DNA of 64,000 nt from Vibrio splendidus. Its GTDB lineage: Bacteria > Pseudomonadota > Gammaproteobacteria > Enterobacterales > Vibrionaceae. The position numbers were made by a program, and so were the translations under genes. Location: contig NZ_LNRF01000007.1 in assembly GCF_001557875.1 (NCBI RefSeq), positions 62,001 to 126,000 on the forward strand. The letters run 5' to 3'. This document shows, one piece after another, positions 31,823-40,501 of the stretch; position 1 is the first letter of the stretch, and each line of letters begins with the position of its first letter. The notes under the pieces were generated by a model, which saw only the letters and a program-made list of their open reading frames with translations, was not told the DNA's origin and did not search any database.

Positions 31823-31830
31823 AGCGTCCC

Positions 31831-32187
31831 CTAGAAAGTCAGGATCTGTTGGCACTGAGCTAACTTCTGCGTTAACTCGTCGGCTTCAACGGTGGTCACA
31901 TCGATTAGCAAGTTGTCTGCTGAAAGACCAAACTGACTCAGACTACGCTGACACACATACACCTGTTCGATGTCGTACAGGTCCATAAGTTTGAATGCAG
32001 AGATATAGTCACGCGATAGTGTTTCGTCGGGCTGCTGCGCCTTGAGAAGCTGTGTCACGCCATCGCCAACAAAGAACACGGCGATATCGTCACTGTAAGC
32101 GGATGCAGCAAGTAATGCGTCTAACCCTTCTCTACCCGCAGCGGTAGTATGAGGAAAACTATTAAATATAAAGGCTAACTTGCTCAA
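31831..32187 (-). CDS. tusC: Sulfur relay protein TusC
   Basis: The 118-aa DsrEFH-fold protein aligns with E. coli TusC from its first residue ([20 protein letters not shown]). The start codon is TTG, overlapping the tusD stop in a TTGA arrangement, so translation is probably coupled. It is a structural partner in the TusBCD complex. Confidence 0.92.
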   Translation of the reverse strand: MSKLAFIFNSFPHTTAAGREGLDALLAASAYSDDIAVFFVGDGVTQLLKAQQPDETLSRDYISAFKLMDLYDIEQVYVCQRSLSQFGLSADNLLIDVTTVEADELTQKLAQCQQILTF

Positions 32188-32573
32188 AACTGTACCACCC
32201 TATCTTGCGTGAGTAGCGCTTCCGATAAGCTCCCTAACCCGGCCTGAGTAAACCCTGACGCTAAGTTAGATGCGCTTAGTTGGTGTTGCTCTGCTTCGTC
32301 CGAGCTAATCACACCACGTCTTAGCGCGGCTGCTACACAGGTTTCAAGGCTCACATCGTGCTCATCAGCCAGCTTTTGCCAAGCAGAAGCTAAATCAAAT
32401 TCATCGTTAGCCGGTACGGTAAGGTCTGAGCCGTTACTGACGCCATCTTGATAGAAGAATACACTGTGAAGTTTGTGGCCCTGTTTAATCAGAGCCACAG
32501 CAAACTGGTAAGCACTTCTTGCTGACTGTGAACCGTAGACAGGTCCATTGACTAGGAGTGTATAGCTTAACAA
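32184..32573 (-). CDS. tusD: Sulfurtransferase TusD
   Basis: The 129-aa DsrE-fold protein ([20 protein letters not shown]) contains [11 protein letters not shown], whose Cys at about 78 is the sulfur-carrying residue of the family. The start is TTG, inside the end of yheO, and no in-frame ATG is available nearby. The short ribosome-site spacing suggests reinitiation after yheO. Confidence 0.92.
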   Translation of the reverse strand: MLSYTLLVNGPVYGSQSARSAYQFAVALIKQGHKLHSVFFYQDGVSNGSDLTVPANDEFDLASAWQKLADEHDVSLETCVAAALRRGVISSDEAEQHQLSASNLASGFTQAGLGSLSEALLTQDRVVQF

Positions 32574-33292
32574 CCCTCTTCATCCTCTGTTTTACGTTGG
32601 CGGATGTATAGGTACACAGTGTGCTTAGAAATATTTAAACGCTCAGCAACACGGTTAATCGCGTCTTTAATATCGAAAATACCTTTGTCGTAAAGCTCCA
32701 TCACGATCTGACGGTTCTTAGTATTGTTCGATACCGATTTGTCAGCGTTAATTTCTTCAATGGTGCGTTCAACCGTTTGGTCGACAAGTTCTTCAACGTC
32801 ACTAGCGAAGTTAACCGATGATGCGGCTTCATCTGCGTCTTGCGTAGGCATGAACGATTGCAGTACTTGTGAGAATGGCGCGTCTAAGTTGACGTTAATA
32901 CACAGCAAGCCAATCACTCGGTCTTCACCGTTGCGGATAGCAACTGTGATCGACTTCATCAACACTCCGCCTTTAGCGCGAGTGAAGTATGAACGTGAGA
33001 AGTTACGTTTAGAACCTTCAATATCTTTTAGCATCTTCAATGCAAGATCAGTGATCGGCGAACCTACCTGACGACCTGTATTTTCGCCGTTGGCAATTTT
33101 AATCGCAGAAGTATTGAGGTCTTCTAAAGAGTGCAAAACGATTTCACAAAACGGACCAATAAGGCTCGCAATACCGTCAACAACGGCCTCATAAGATCTT
33201 AGAATGATTTTATCGTGTTCACTGAATGGCATAACGTGGACTGATTCCATTTCAAGTAACACATCTGCATTGACTGTTTCTGTAGTAGTCAC
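32567..33292 (-). CDS. yheO: YheO-like PAS/helix-turn-helix regulator
   Basis: The 241-aa protein has a PAS-like YheO domain (about 25-150: [31 protein letters not shown]) and a C-terminal DNA-binding segment, [20 protein letters not shown] followed by [11 protein letters not shown]. The start is GTG with AAGGA upstream. Its coupling to tusDCB is conserved in E. coli, but its ligand and targets are not established. Confidence 0.88.
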   Translation of the reverse strand: MTTTETVNADVLLEMESVHVMPFSEHDKIILRSYEAVVDGIASLIGPFCEIVLHSLEDLNTSAIKIANGENTGRQVGSPITDLALKMLKDIEGSKRNFSRSYFTRAKGGVLMKSITVAIRNGEDRVIGLLCINVNLDAPFSQVLQSFMPTQDADEAASSVNFASDVEELVDQTVERTIEEINADKSVSNNTKNRQIVMELYDKGIFDIKDAINRVAERLNISKHTVYLYIRQRKTEDEEGC

Positions 33293-33426
33293 TTATTCCT
33301 TACCTTCGTGTGAAAAATCAACAAATTTATGTAAGTTTATCAGAAAATTTTAATTGCACACCTAGCTAACATTGCAACTAGTGATTTAGAACAAGTTTAA
33401 AAATCAAATACTCATCTTCAAATCAT

Positions 33427-33457
33427 AAAAAAAGCCTAACTCAAAGTTAGGCTTTTT
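33427..33457 (-). terminator. fkpA terminator
   Basis: aaaaagcctaac (33429-33440) pairs with gttaggcttttt (33446-33457). The A-tract gives a U-run on the minus strand after fkpA. Confidence 0.88.
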
Positions 33458-33497
33458 ATTCAATCAACGTATTTTAGTACGATACTTTTAACCGATA

Positions 33498-34274
33498 TTA
33501 CTGTGCAGAAGCTGCTTCAGCGTTATCGATGTTTAGTAGTTCTACTTCGAATACTAGCGTTGAGTTAGCTGGGATAGTCGGTGTGTCTTGCTCACCGTAT
33601 GCTAGCTCTGGCGGGATAACGAACTTGTACTTAGAACCAACTTGCATCAGTTGTACGCCTTCAGTCCAGCCTGGGATTACGCGGTTTAGTGGGAATGTTG
33701 CAGGTTCACCACGATCGTAAGAGCTGTCGAACTGAGTACCGTCTGTTAGCGTACCTTTGTAGTGTACTTGAACGGTATCAGTGTCTTTTGGAGAAGCACC
33801 TTCACCAGCAGTCATTACTTGGTAAAGTAGACCAGATTCAGTTTGCTTAACGCCTTCAGTTTTAGCGAACTCAGCGCGGAAGTCATCACCGGCTTTCTTA
33901 GTTGCAGCTGATTTCTCTGCCGCTTGTGCTTGCATCGTTTCAGCAACACGCTTGTCTAGAGCTTCAAGCGCTGCGCGAGTTTCTTCTTCGTTAAGTGCTG
34001 TTTTCTCTGCGAATACGTCTTCGATACCTTGAAGAACCATATCTTTGTCTAGGTTAATACCTAGTTCGCTTGGCTTATCAATGCTTGTGCTTAAGTAGTT
34101 AGCGAAAGATACACCGATTGCGTATGCCGCTTTGTCATCTTCTGTTTTAAAGTTTACTGCTTCAACTTTAACTTCTTCAACCTGTGGAGCTTCTGCCTTT
34201 GGTTCTTCTTTCTGACAACCAACTGCTAGCATAACCGTTGCGGCAAGCAGTGATACTTTTAAAACTGATTTCAT
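33498..34274 (-). CDS. fkpA: FkpA-type peptidyl-prolyl isomerase, lipoprotein form
   Basis: The start is the ATG at 34274, 6 bp after GGAG; an earlier ATG lies upstream of that ribosome site. The N-terminus is a lipoprotein signal (AVGC) followed by a Lys/Glu-rich linker, a helical dimerisation domain and a C-terminal FKBP domain ([40 protein letters not shown]). It folds envelope proteins. As in E. coli, fkpA diverges from the slyX side. The lipobox differs from the soluble periplasmic E. coli protein. Confidence 0.92.
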   Translation of the reverse strand: MKSVLKVSLLAATVMLAVGCQKEEPKAEAPQVEEVKVEAVNFKTEDDKAAYAIGVSFANYLSTSIDKPSELGINLDKDMVLQGIEDVFAEKTALNEEETRAALEALDKRVAETMQAQAAEKSAATKKAGDDFRAEFAKTEGVKQTESGLLYQVMTAGEGASPKDTDTVQVHYKGTLTDGTQFDSSYDRGEPATFPLNRVIPGWTEGVQLMQVGSKYKFVIPPELAYGEQDTPTIPANSTLVFEVELLNIDNAEAASAQ

Positions 34275-34317
34275 TGAATTCTCCAATTAATGGCCAAGCC
34301 ATTGGTTATTGTGCACA

Positions 34318-34334
34318 AATCTAATGATTAGATT
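34318..34334. promoter_or_regulatory. Perfect palindrome between fkpA and the WD40 gene
   Basis: aatctaat-g-attagatt is a perfect 17-bp palindrome in the 131-bp divergent intergenic region, 44 bp upstream of fkpA. It could be an operator; the protein that binds it is unknown. Confidence 0.45.
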
Positions 34335-34405
34335 GGTGTGAATACGTTAGTTATAACAATATACTAGTCATATGTCTTTCGACACAAACCGGATTATTAG
34401 ATGTG

Positions 34406-35383
34406 ATGCGAATATTTTTCCACTCATTGCTATGTACAATTGTCATCACCTTGTTAAATGGATGTTTTTTCTTCCAAGATGATGAGCAACGTTGGGAAAT
34501 TGAACCCAACGGTGCCACCAGCTTTGCACTCAGCAGAGATGGACGCTTCGCCCTGCTCTACTCTCAGAAAAAGCAGCTACTCCTTTGGGATCTCGCCCAA
34601 AACAAAGAGCTGGCTCAACTTGGCCCACAAGATCAGTTAGAAAACCAAGTATCGCGCATCCGTATTTCGGACAATGGCCGTTTTGCCATTACCGCTAGCC
34701 AAATGAACTTCGCCGTTTGGGACTTATCTTGGACTCAAGCACAAGGTCTATGGTCTATCTCCGATGGCTTGATTCGCGATGTCGATATATCTAGCAATGG
34801 TGAAAAAGTATTGCTTGGCCTTTCTAATGGTAAAGCCATCTATGTGGACTTAGTCACCGGACGCCGTCTGGAGTTCCTTGCTCACCGAGAAAAAGTGAAT
34901 TCCGTGTCCCTTTCATCCAATGGACGCTACGCCTTATCGGGTGGTAACGACTACAAAGCCTACCTTTGGGATACCGAGTCGGGCTTGGTATTGCGCACCT
35001 TTGAGCATGAACAAAGAGTAGTACGTGTCGCGCTACAACGCGATGGCGAGCTGGCTTTTACCTCTGATGGCGGCAATCAAGCGATGATTTGGGATCTTGA
35101 AACGGGCGAACCTCAAGCACAACTACAAAGCTGGTCTCGACAGTTGATTTTCTCGAGTGCGCGTTTTTCTGATGACGGCAGCATGTTGGTGACGGGCACA
35201 CCATCTAGCCAAGTGAGTGTGTGGAATACTCAGAATGGCAAACGAATTTCTCGCCACGATACTGAGCCACTAAAAGATGCTCGCCCTCCTCGTGCGGTAG
35301 TGTATGATGCAGCCTTTGATGATAAGAACCGTGTGATATCGGGCACCTCTGCGGGCATTGCCCAAGCTTGGAATGTGGATTAA
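34406..35383 (+). CDS. WD40-repeat lipoprotein
   Basis: The 325-aa protein has a lipoprotein signal (LLNGC) and then repeated WD40 blades, for example FALSRDGRFALLYSQKKQLL, VSLSSNGRYALSGGNDYKAY and VALQRDGELAFTSDGGNQAM, each ending in a LWD/IWD-type motif. This implies a beta-propeller anchored in the envelope, probably a protein-interaction scaffold. I use the ATG at 34406; a GTG one codon earlier is possible. The stop is 5 bp before slyX. Confidence 0.8.
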   Translation: MRIFFHSLLCTIVITLLNGCFFFQDDEQRWEIEPNGATSFALSRDGRFALLYSQKKQLLLWDLAQNKELAQLGPQDQLENQVSRIRISDNGRFAITASQMNFAVWDLSWTQAQGLWSISDGLIRDVDISSNGEKVLLGLSNGKAIYVDLVTGRRLEFLAHREKVNSVSLSSNGRYALSGGNDYKAYLWDTESGLVLRTFEHEQRVVRVALQRDGELAFTSDGGNQAMIWDLETGEPQAQLQSWSRQLIFSSARFSDDGSMLVTGTPSSQVSVWNTQNGKRISRHDTEPLKDARPPRAVVYDAAFDDKNRVISGTSAGIAQAWNVD

Positions 35384-35388
35384 GAACG

Positions 35389-35616
35389 ATGACAGAAAAG
35401 CGAGTTGAACAACTAGAAAGCCGCGTGAATGACCTAGAGTGTCAGCTAGCTTTCCAAGAACAGACCATTGAAGAGCTCAATGAAGCGCTTAGCCAACAAC
35501 AAATGTTGATCACGAGAATGCAAGACCAGATGAAATTCGTGGTTGGCAAAGTGAAAAATATGGATGGCTCTAACCTAGCGGACCCATCAGAAGAAACGCC
35601 ACCGCCACACTATTAA
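35389..35616 (+). CDS. slyX: SlyX coiled-coil protein
   Basis: The start is set at MTEKRVEQLESRVNDLECQL (75 aa), the SlyX N-terminus. Nearly the whole chain is heptad coiled coil, ending PPPHY. SlyX is small, widespread in gammaproteobacteria and of unknown function. The gene follows the WD40 lipoprotein by 5 bp and neighbours fkpA as in E. coli. Confidence 0.92.
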   Translation: MTEKRVEQLESRVNDLECQLAFQEQTIEELNEALSQQQMLITRMQDQMKFVVGKVKNMDGSNLADPSEETPPPHY

Positions 35617-35659
35617 GTTCAATTCAAATGGGCTCCTGTTCATTTGTCATAATTGAAAA

Positions 35660-35697
35660 ACAAAGGGCGGCAGAAAATATCTGCCGCCCTTTGTTTA
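35660..35697. terminator. Bidirectional terminator between slyX and iaaA
   Basis: A perfect 14-bp stem (35660-35673 with 35681-35694) with A-tract and T-rich flanks lies between convergent genes. Confidence 0.88.
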
Positions 35698-35731
35698 TGT
35701 ACTTGGTAATTTAATTTACGCCTGTATGAGA

Positions 35732-36697
35732 TTACTCATCCGCATAAATCTTCACTTCAACACGACCTTGAGTATCAACGCTTGCACGATACATTCCTGA
35801 GCTGTTCATACCAAAATGAATATCGCCTTGGTCATCAATAGCGATCAAACCACCTTCACCACCCATGGTTTTCAATTCACCTTGAATGATCGTTTCACAG
35901 GCGGTGTGCACATCTTCTTTTAGATAACGCATTCGTGCTGCGACATCACTGGCGACCATTTTACGTAGGAAGAACTCGCCCATACCCGTTGTTGAAACCG
36001 CAACGTTGCCATTTTCAGCGATGGTTCCTGCACCAATAATCGGAGAGTCACCCACACGACCGTATTTCTTATTGGTCACGCCACCGGTACTAGTTGCTGC
36101 CGCTAAGTTACCCGCTTGGTCTAATGCCACCGCACCAACCGTGCCGTACTTTTTGTCGTCAGGGTATTTCTCAGCTTGCTGCTCATCGTATTTCGCTTCA
36201 GACAGAGCAAAGATGCCTTTCTCTTTCATCGACTGAAGTTGGTCATAGCGGCGCTCAGTAAAGAAGTAATCTTGCTCAGTAAAGGTGTAGTCATGCTCAA
36301 ACGCAAACTTCTCGGCACCTTCACCAATCAGCAACACATGGTCGCTTTTCAGCATCACATCACGCGCAAGCTCAATCGGGTTTTTGATATGGCGAACGCC
36401 CGCAATGGCACCCGCATCCATTTCGCGGCCATGCATCACAGAAGCGTCCATCTCAACAAATTCATCATGAGTTAAAACAGAGCCCTTACCTGCATTAAAG
36501 TGGGGGCTGTCTTCCATCACCTTGACTGACGCAACCACCGCATCCAGAGCATCACCACCCGCTTGCAATATTTGATAACCAGCCAAAACCGATTTTTCCA
36601 AAGCCTCGGTAATACCCGCTTTTAATTCATCGCTCATTTGCTCTCGCAAGATGGTTCCTGCACCACCATGAATGGCAATTGAAAAAGGCTGTGACAT
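35732..36697 (-). CDS. iaaA: Isoaspartyl peptidase / L-asparaginase (Ntn hydrolase)
   Basis: The 321-aa plant-type asparaginase precursor begins with IAIHGGAGT. It is expected to self-cleave before Thr186 in KYGTVGAVALD, the new N-terminal nucleophile; GDSPIIGAGTIAE and STTGMGEFFLRK supply the substrate pocket. It hydrolyses isoaspartyl dipeptides and L-asparagine. No signal peptide is present. It is monocistronic. Confidence 0.93.
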   Translation of the reverse strand: MSQPFSIAIHGGAGTILREQMSDELKAGITEALEKSVLAGYQILQAGGDALDAVVASVKVMEDSPHFNAGKGSVLTHDEFVEMDASVMHGREMDAGAIAGVRHIKNPIELARDVMLKSDHVLLIGEGAEKFAFEHDYTFTEQDYFFTERRYDQLQSMKEKGIFALSEAKYDEQQAEKYPDDKKYGTVGAVALDQAGNLAAATSTGGVTNKKYGRVGDSPIIGAGTIAENGNVAVSTTGMGEFFLRKMVASDVAARMRYLKEDVHTACETIIQGELKTMGGEGGLIAIDDQGDIHFGMNSSGMYRASVDTQGRVEVKIYADE

Positions 36698-36856
36698 ACA
36701 AACTCTCCACTGACGTCATCTTATAATGTTGTGCTATCAATACCACATCCATGGTTCTATGTCTGATAGCGAAAACCAAACTTTTTGCGAATGCTTAGAT
36801 TTGCGGACACTTAGTTTAGTAGATTAAAAGTAAGCTCAAAAAGCTAGACTCCTAAA

Positions 36857-36884
36857 CGCAAAAAGCCTCCACAAGGGAGGCTTT
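36857..36884 (-). terminator. slyD terminator
   Basis: aaagcctcc (36862-36870) pairs with ggaggcttt (36876-36884), and the upstream A-run becomes a U-run on the minus strand. Confidence 0.85.
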
Positions 36885-36916
36885 CAAGATTCTTAAACTA
36901 CACCGTTAATTCGGTA

Positions 36917-37507
36917 TTAGTGAGAACCACAGCTACCGCCGCCGCAGCAGCCGTCTTTCTTCTCTTCACCGTGGTCATGGCCTTCGCCACCACAGCAACC
37001 GCCTTCGTGGTCGTGATCGTGGTCATGACCGCCACAGCCGCCTTCTTGGTGTACGTGACCGTGTTGAACTTCTTCTTCAGTCGCTTCACGAACCGCTACA
37101 ACTTCAACGTCAAACGTTAGAGTTTGGCCAGCTAGCATGTGGTTACCATCAACAACAACTTCGTCGCCATCTACTTCAGTAACTTCTACTGGGATTGGAC
37201 CTTGGTCAGTATCCGCTAGGAAACGCATGCCAACTTCGATTTGCTCAACACCTTGGAATACGTCAGCAGGAACACGTTGAACTAGTGCGTCGTTGTGCTC
37301 GCCGTAAGCGTCTTCTGGAGTAACAGTTGCAGAGAACTTGTCGCCAGCTACTTTGCCTTCAAGCTCTTTTTCAAGACCTGTAATTAGGTTGTTGTGACCG
37401 TGAAGGTAATCTAGTGGAGCTTCTGCAGTTGATTGGTCAACTACTACGCCATCTTCAAGTTTCACTTGATATGCAACACTAACTACTACGTTCTTTTCAA
37501 TTTTCAT
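36917..37507 (-). CDS. slyD: FKBP-type isomerase and metallochaperone SlyD
   Basis: The 196-aa protein has an N-terminal FKBP domain interrupted by the IF chaperone insert (about 70-125) and a C-terminal tail from about 150 that is very rich in His, Cys, Gly and Asp. Such tails bind nickel and supply it for hydrogenase or urease maturation. The gene is monocistronic with a clear ribosome site (AGGAG). Confidence 0.96.
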   Translation of the reverse strand: MKIEKNVVVSVAYQVKLEDGVVVDQSTAEAPLDYLHGHNNLITGLEKELEGKVAGDKFSATVTPEDAYGEHNDALVQRVPADVFQGVEQIEVGMRFLADTDQGPIPVEVTEVDGDEVVVDGNHMLAGQTLTFDVEVVAVREATEEEVQHGHVHQEGGCGGHDHDHDHEGGCCGGEGHDHGEEKKDGCCGGGSCGSH

Positions 37508-37601
37508 GAGAGCTCCAAGGAGGTTTGGACTAAGCTCGAACAGTTGAGCTTAGGAAAAATTCTGTACCCGGATATTATGGGGATCAATTAACGAAACTCA
37601 A

Positions 37602-37802
37602 TCATTCTGGCTTAAAAATACCGATCATTTCTTGATTCGCGTGTTCAGATTTCTCTACAGTTTTCGGTTTACGCTGTTCTGTGAAGTCACAATCGACACA
37701 TTCCACCAGCTCTATATTATTTTCAATCCACCAACGGAGTGTGTCTTGAGTACTACAACTTGGGCAGCTTGCCCCTGCGATAAAGCGTTTTTTCTGTTTC
37801 AC
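37602..37802 (-). CDS. yheV: YheV-type putative zinc-ribbon protein
   Basis: The 66-aa protein has two Cys pairs, CPSC and CVDC, spaced like a zinc ribbon, in the context RFIAGASCPSCSTQDTLRWW. YheV lies next to kefB in E. coli too. Its function is unknown. It is read in the same direction as kefB, after a 157-bp gap. Confidence 0.88.
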   Translation of the reverse strand: MKQKKRFIAGASCPSCSTQDTLRWWIENNIELVECVDCDFTEQRKPKTVEKSEHANQEMIGIFKPE

Positions 37803-37910
37803 GTTGATATCCTTTACTACTCTGGATTCGCAGTTCTTCTACTCTAGATCTATTTAAGAAAAAGCAGAGACCACGTTTATTATTAGATTGGTTCTCTAGA
37901 CTATTATTTC

Positions 37911-37967
37911 TAAGCTCAAGCTATATCTCTAAACTCAAACTATTAGTTATAAATTCAGGCTACTGCC
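37911..37967. repeat. Three imperfect ~19-bp tandem repeats after kefB
   Basis: Units starting taagctcaagct (37911), taaactcaaact (37930) and taaattcaggct (37950) are degenerate copies, the last running into the kefB stop region. The similarity is modest and no function is evident. Confidence 0.4.
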
Positions 37968-39756
37968 AATAGTTTCGAGACTGGTGATCGTTTTCCATCT
38001 CGTGTCCAAAGATCTCTTCAAGCTCTTTACGAGCCTCTTTCGCTCTTTGGGCTAACTCGGCATCTTCGTTATGCTGAGGCAGCAACTCTTTGAGCATACC
38101 ATTATCCAACTTTCTAAAGTGTGCTTCTGCTCGCTTCGCTTTATATGGATGCATACCAAGTTCAGTCAATGTTTGACGACCTAAATCCAGTGCCCCAAGA
38201 AAGGTTTCACGCGAATAATTACTCACACCATGGTTAAGTAATTGGTAGGCTTCAACACGGCTTCGAGCACGCGCTAAGATCTTTAAGCCTGGGAAGTGCT
38301 GCTTACATAAATCGACGGTTTTCATGATTTCATCGGGGGAGTCAGTACACAGCACAATCGCCTCTGCTTTATCAGCACCGGCTGCGCGTAACAGCTCTAG
38401 GTGAGTCGAATCTCCGTAAAATACTTTGTAGCCAAACTTTCTAAGGATATGGATTTGGCTGGCATCACTCTCAAGAACGGTAATACGAATCTTATTGGCA
38501 TACATCAAACGACCAATAATCTGACCGAAACGACCAAAGCCTGCAATGATCACTCGAGGACTGCGATCGACCACATCCGAAGACATTGCGTTTTCGCTGA
38601 TTTGGTTAAGTTGACGAGCAAAGAATCGGTCTTGCAGCTTGAGCATCAATGGCGTGGTCACCATCGACAAACTCACAACCACCAGTAAGAACGACACTTG
38701 TTCGCCGCTTAAGATGCCTTGAGCACTCGCCGCGGTAAAAATAACGAAAGCGAACTCACCACCTTGGCTGAGAATCATCGCCATGCGACTGCGGGCTTTG
38801 GCTTGAGTACCGAAAATACGAGCTAGCGCATACAGCACTAAGCCTTTCAAAACCACGAGAGCTAATACAGCAATCAGTATCGCGAATGGGCTTTCAGCTA
38901 GTAAGCCTAAGTTCACCGCCATACCAACCGAGATAAAGAACAGACCAAGCAACAACCCTTTGAATGGGTCAATCGCGATTTCAAGCTCGTGTCGGTATTC
39001 ACTTTCAGCCAGAAGTACGCCCGCTAGGAAGGTACCTAATGCCATCGACAAGCCAATCTGTTGCATGATCACGGCAATACCGATTACCAATAGCAGTGCT
39101 GCGACGGTGAATAACTCACGCACACCACTCATCACTACGTATCGGAACAGTGGTCTCAATAAGAAGTGGCCACCAACCAGCAGACCAATCACACCACCCA
39201 GCATCCAAAGCATGTCCGCCCAACTGCCACCGGTATTACCCGCAAGCAAAGGCAACATTGCGAGCATAGGGATTACTGCAATATCTTGGAAAAGTAACAC
39301 CGCAAAGCCAGACTGCCCGGCTTCTTTGCCGCCAAGCTCTCGCTCTTCAATAACACGCAAGGCAATCGCAGTCGAAGACAGCGCCAAGCCCATACCTATC
39401 ACTAGGCTGGTTTGCCACGTTAATCCAAATAGACAGGCGATGGCGGTAATAATCAGAGTGGTGATCAGCACTTGCGCGCCACCTAACCCAAGAATGGGGG
39501 CTCGCATCTGCCACAATTTTTTCGGGTTAAGCTCTAGGCCAATCAGGAAGAGCAGCAGTACTACCCCGAATTCGGAGAAGTGCAGAATCGCCTCTACGTC
39601 ACTGATTAAGCCAAGTCCCCAAGGCCCAATCGCTACACCAGCTAATAAGTAACCGAGTACTGAACCCAAGCCAGCTCGCTGCGCGATAGGAACCGCAACC
39701 ACAGCAGCCGCTAAAAATATAACGCTACTTTGTAGAAAATCATTAGTCAGAGCCAT
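37960..39756 (-). CDS. kefB: Glutathione-gated potassium/proton antiporter KefB
   Basis: The 598-aa protein has about twelve membrane helices of the CPA2 exchanger fold, then a regulatory RCK domain from about 405 with the nucleotide loop GFGRFGQ. It expels potassium to acidify the cytoplasm during electrophile stress and is held shut by glutathione. The second of two tandem ATGs (39756) suits AGGAG at 6-bp spacing. It overlaps the end of kefG by 14 bp. Confidence 0.93.
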   Translation of the reverse strand: MALTNDFLQSSVIFLAAAVVAVPIAQRAGLGSVLGYLLAGVAIGPWGLGLISDVEAILHFSEFGVVLLLFLIGLELNPKKLWQMRAPILGLGGAQVLITTLIITAIACLFGLTWQTSLVIGMGLALSSTAIALRVIEERELGGKEAGQSGFAVLLFQDIAVIPMLAMLPLLAGNTGGSWADMLWMLGGVIGLLVGGHFLLRPLFRYVVMSGVRELFTVAALLLVIGIAVIMQQIGLSMALGTFLAGVLLAESEYRHELEIAIDPFKGLLLGLFFISVGMAVNLGLLAESPFAILIAVLALVVLKGLVLYALARIFGTQAKARSRMAMILSQGGEFAFVIFTAASAQGILSGEQVSFLLVVVSLSMVTTPLMLKLQDRFFARQLNQISENAMSSDVVDRSPRVIIAGFGRFGQIIGRLMYANKIRITVLESDASQIHILRKFGYKVFYGDSTHLELLRAAGADKAEAIVLCTDSPDEIMKTVDLCKQHFPGLKILARARSRVEAYQLLNHGVSNYSRETFLGALDLGRQTLTELGMHPYKAKRAEAHFRKLDNGMLKELLPQHNEDAELAQRAKEARKELEEIFGHEMENDHQSRNYWQ

Positions 39757-40327
39757 CATCTGCTCCTATATCTTGTAGCGGGTCTCGCAACCAATTTCGA
39801 TACGCTTCGGCGTGTTGGTAACGCGTCATATCGGTGACATTTCGTGCCCAGTGTAAAACCAAAGGGGATATCCAATTCATCTGACACAAAGCAGCGGTTA
39901 GCTCGAATGGTTGCAAAATCTCTTGTAATGGATATTTATTATAGCCTGCGGCACCAAACGCCTCTTCTTTACCACCGGTTGTGATAACGCTACGCCAGTG
40001 TTTGCCCTTAAGTGCGCTTTGCTCACCAAAGGCAAAACCCTTACCTAACACGCGATCAAACCACTCTTTCAACAACGAAGGACATGAATACATAAACAAA
40101 GGGTGTTGGAACACAATCACATCATATTCAAGCAGCAATTCATGCTCGGAAGGCACATCAATAAAAAAGTCCGGATAGATGGCGTAGAGATCGTGGATTT
40201 TGACATTCCCAAGTGACTCTATCTTTTTAACCATGATCTGGTTAGCGATAGAGGTTTGCGGCTCAGGGTGCGCATAGATGACCAGCACCTTTGGCACGGA
40301 TTTGTCTGTCGAGGGAGTATTACTCAT
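39743..40327 (-). CDS. kefG: KefG, ancillary flavodoxin-like subunit for KefB
   Basis: The 194-aa flavodoxin-2/NQOR-type protein shows VLVIYAHPEPQTSIANQIMV, FQHPLFMYSCPSLLKEWFDR and GKHWRSVITTGGKEEAF. KefG is required for full KefB activity. The gene overlaps kefB, giving the conserved kefG-kefB pair, and diverges from yheS over a short intergenic region. Confidence 0.92.
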   Translation of the reverse strand: MSNTPSTDKSVPKVLVIYAHPEPQTSIANQIMVKKIESLGNVKIHDLYAIYPDFFIDVPSEHELLLEYDVIVFQHPLFMYSCPSLLKEWFDRVLGKGFAFGEQSALKGKHWRSVITTGGKEEAFGAAGYNKYPLQEILQPFELTAALCQMNWISPLVLHWARNVTDMTRYQHAEAYRNWLRDPLQDIGADDGSD

Positions 40328-40501
40328 TCCTTTGAAACATTCCTTTGAAGGCTAAACGGTGGCAAGGCCACAAGAATTTAAGCAAAAGTTATTAATATGT
40401 TATTGGCATCATAACGCAAATTGCATTGTGATCGACTTTTATCTGGTTTCAGCCTACTATGCAGGCGTCTGTTCACCTCTAATTTCTATGCTATTTCAAT
40501 T

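Noticed and set aside
38960..39652. 230-codon open frame on the plus strand inside kefB
   Set aside because: It is antisense to a conserved gene, Ser/Pro/Arg-rich as expected from the shadow of a membrane protein, with no family resemblance.
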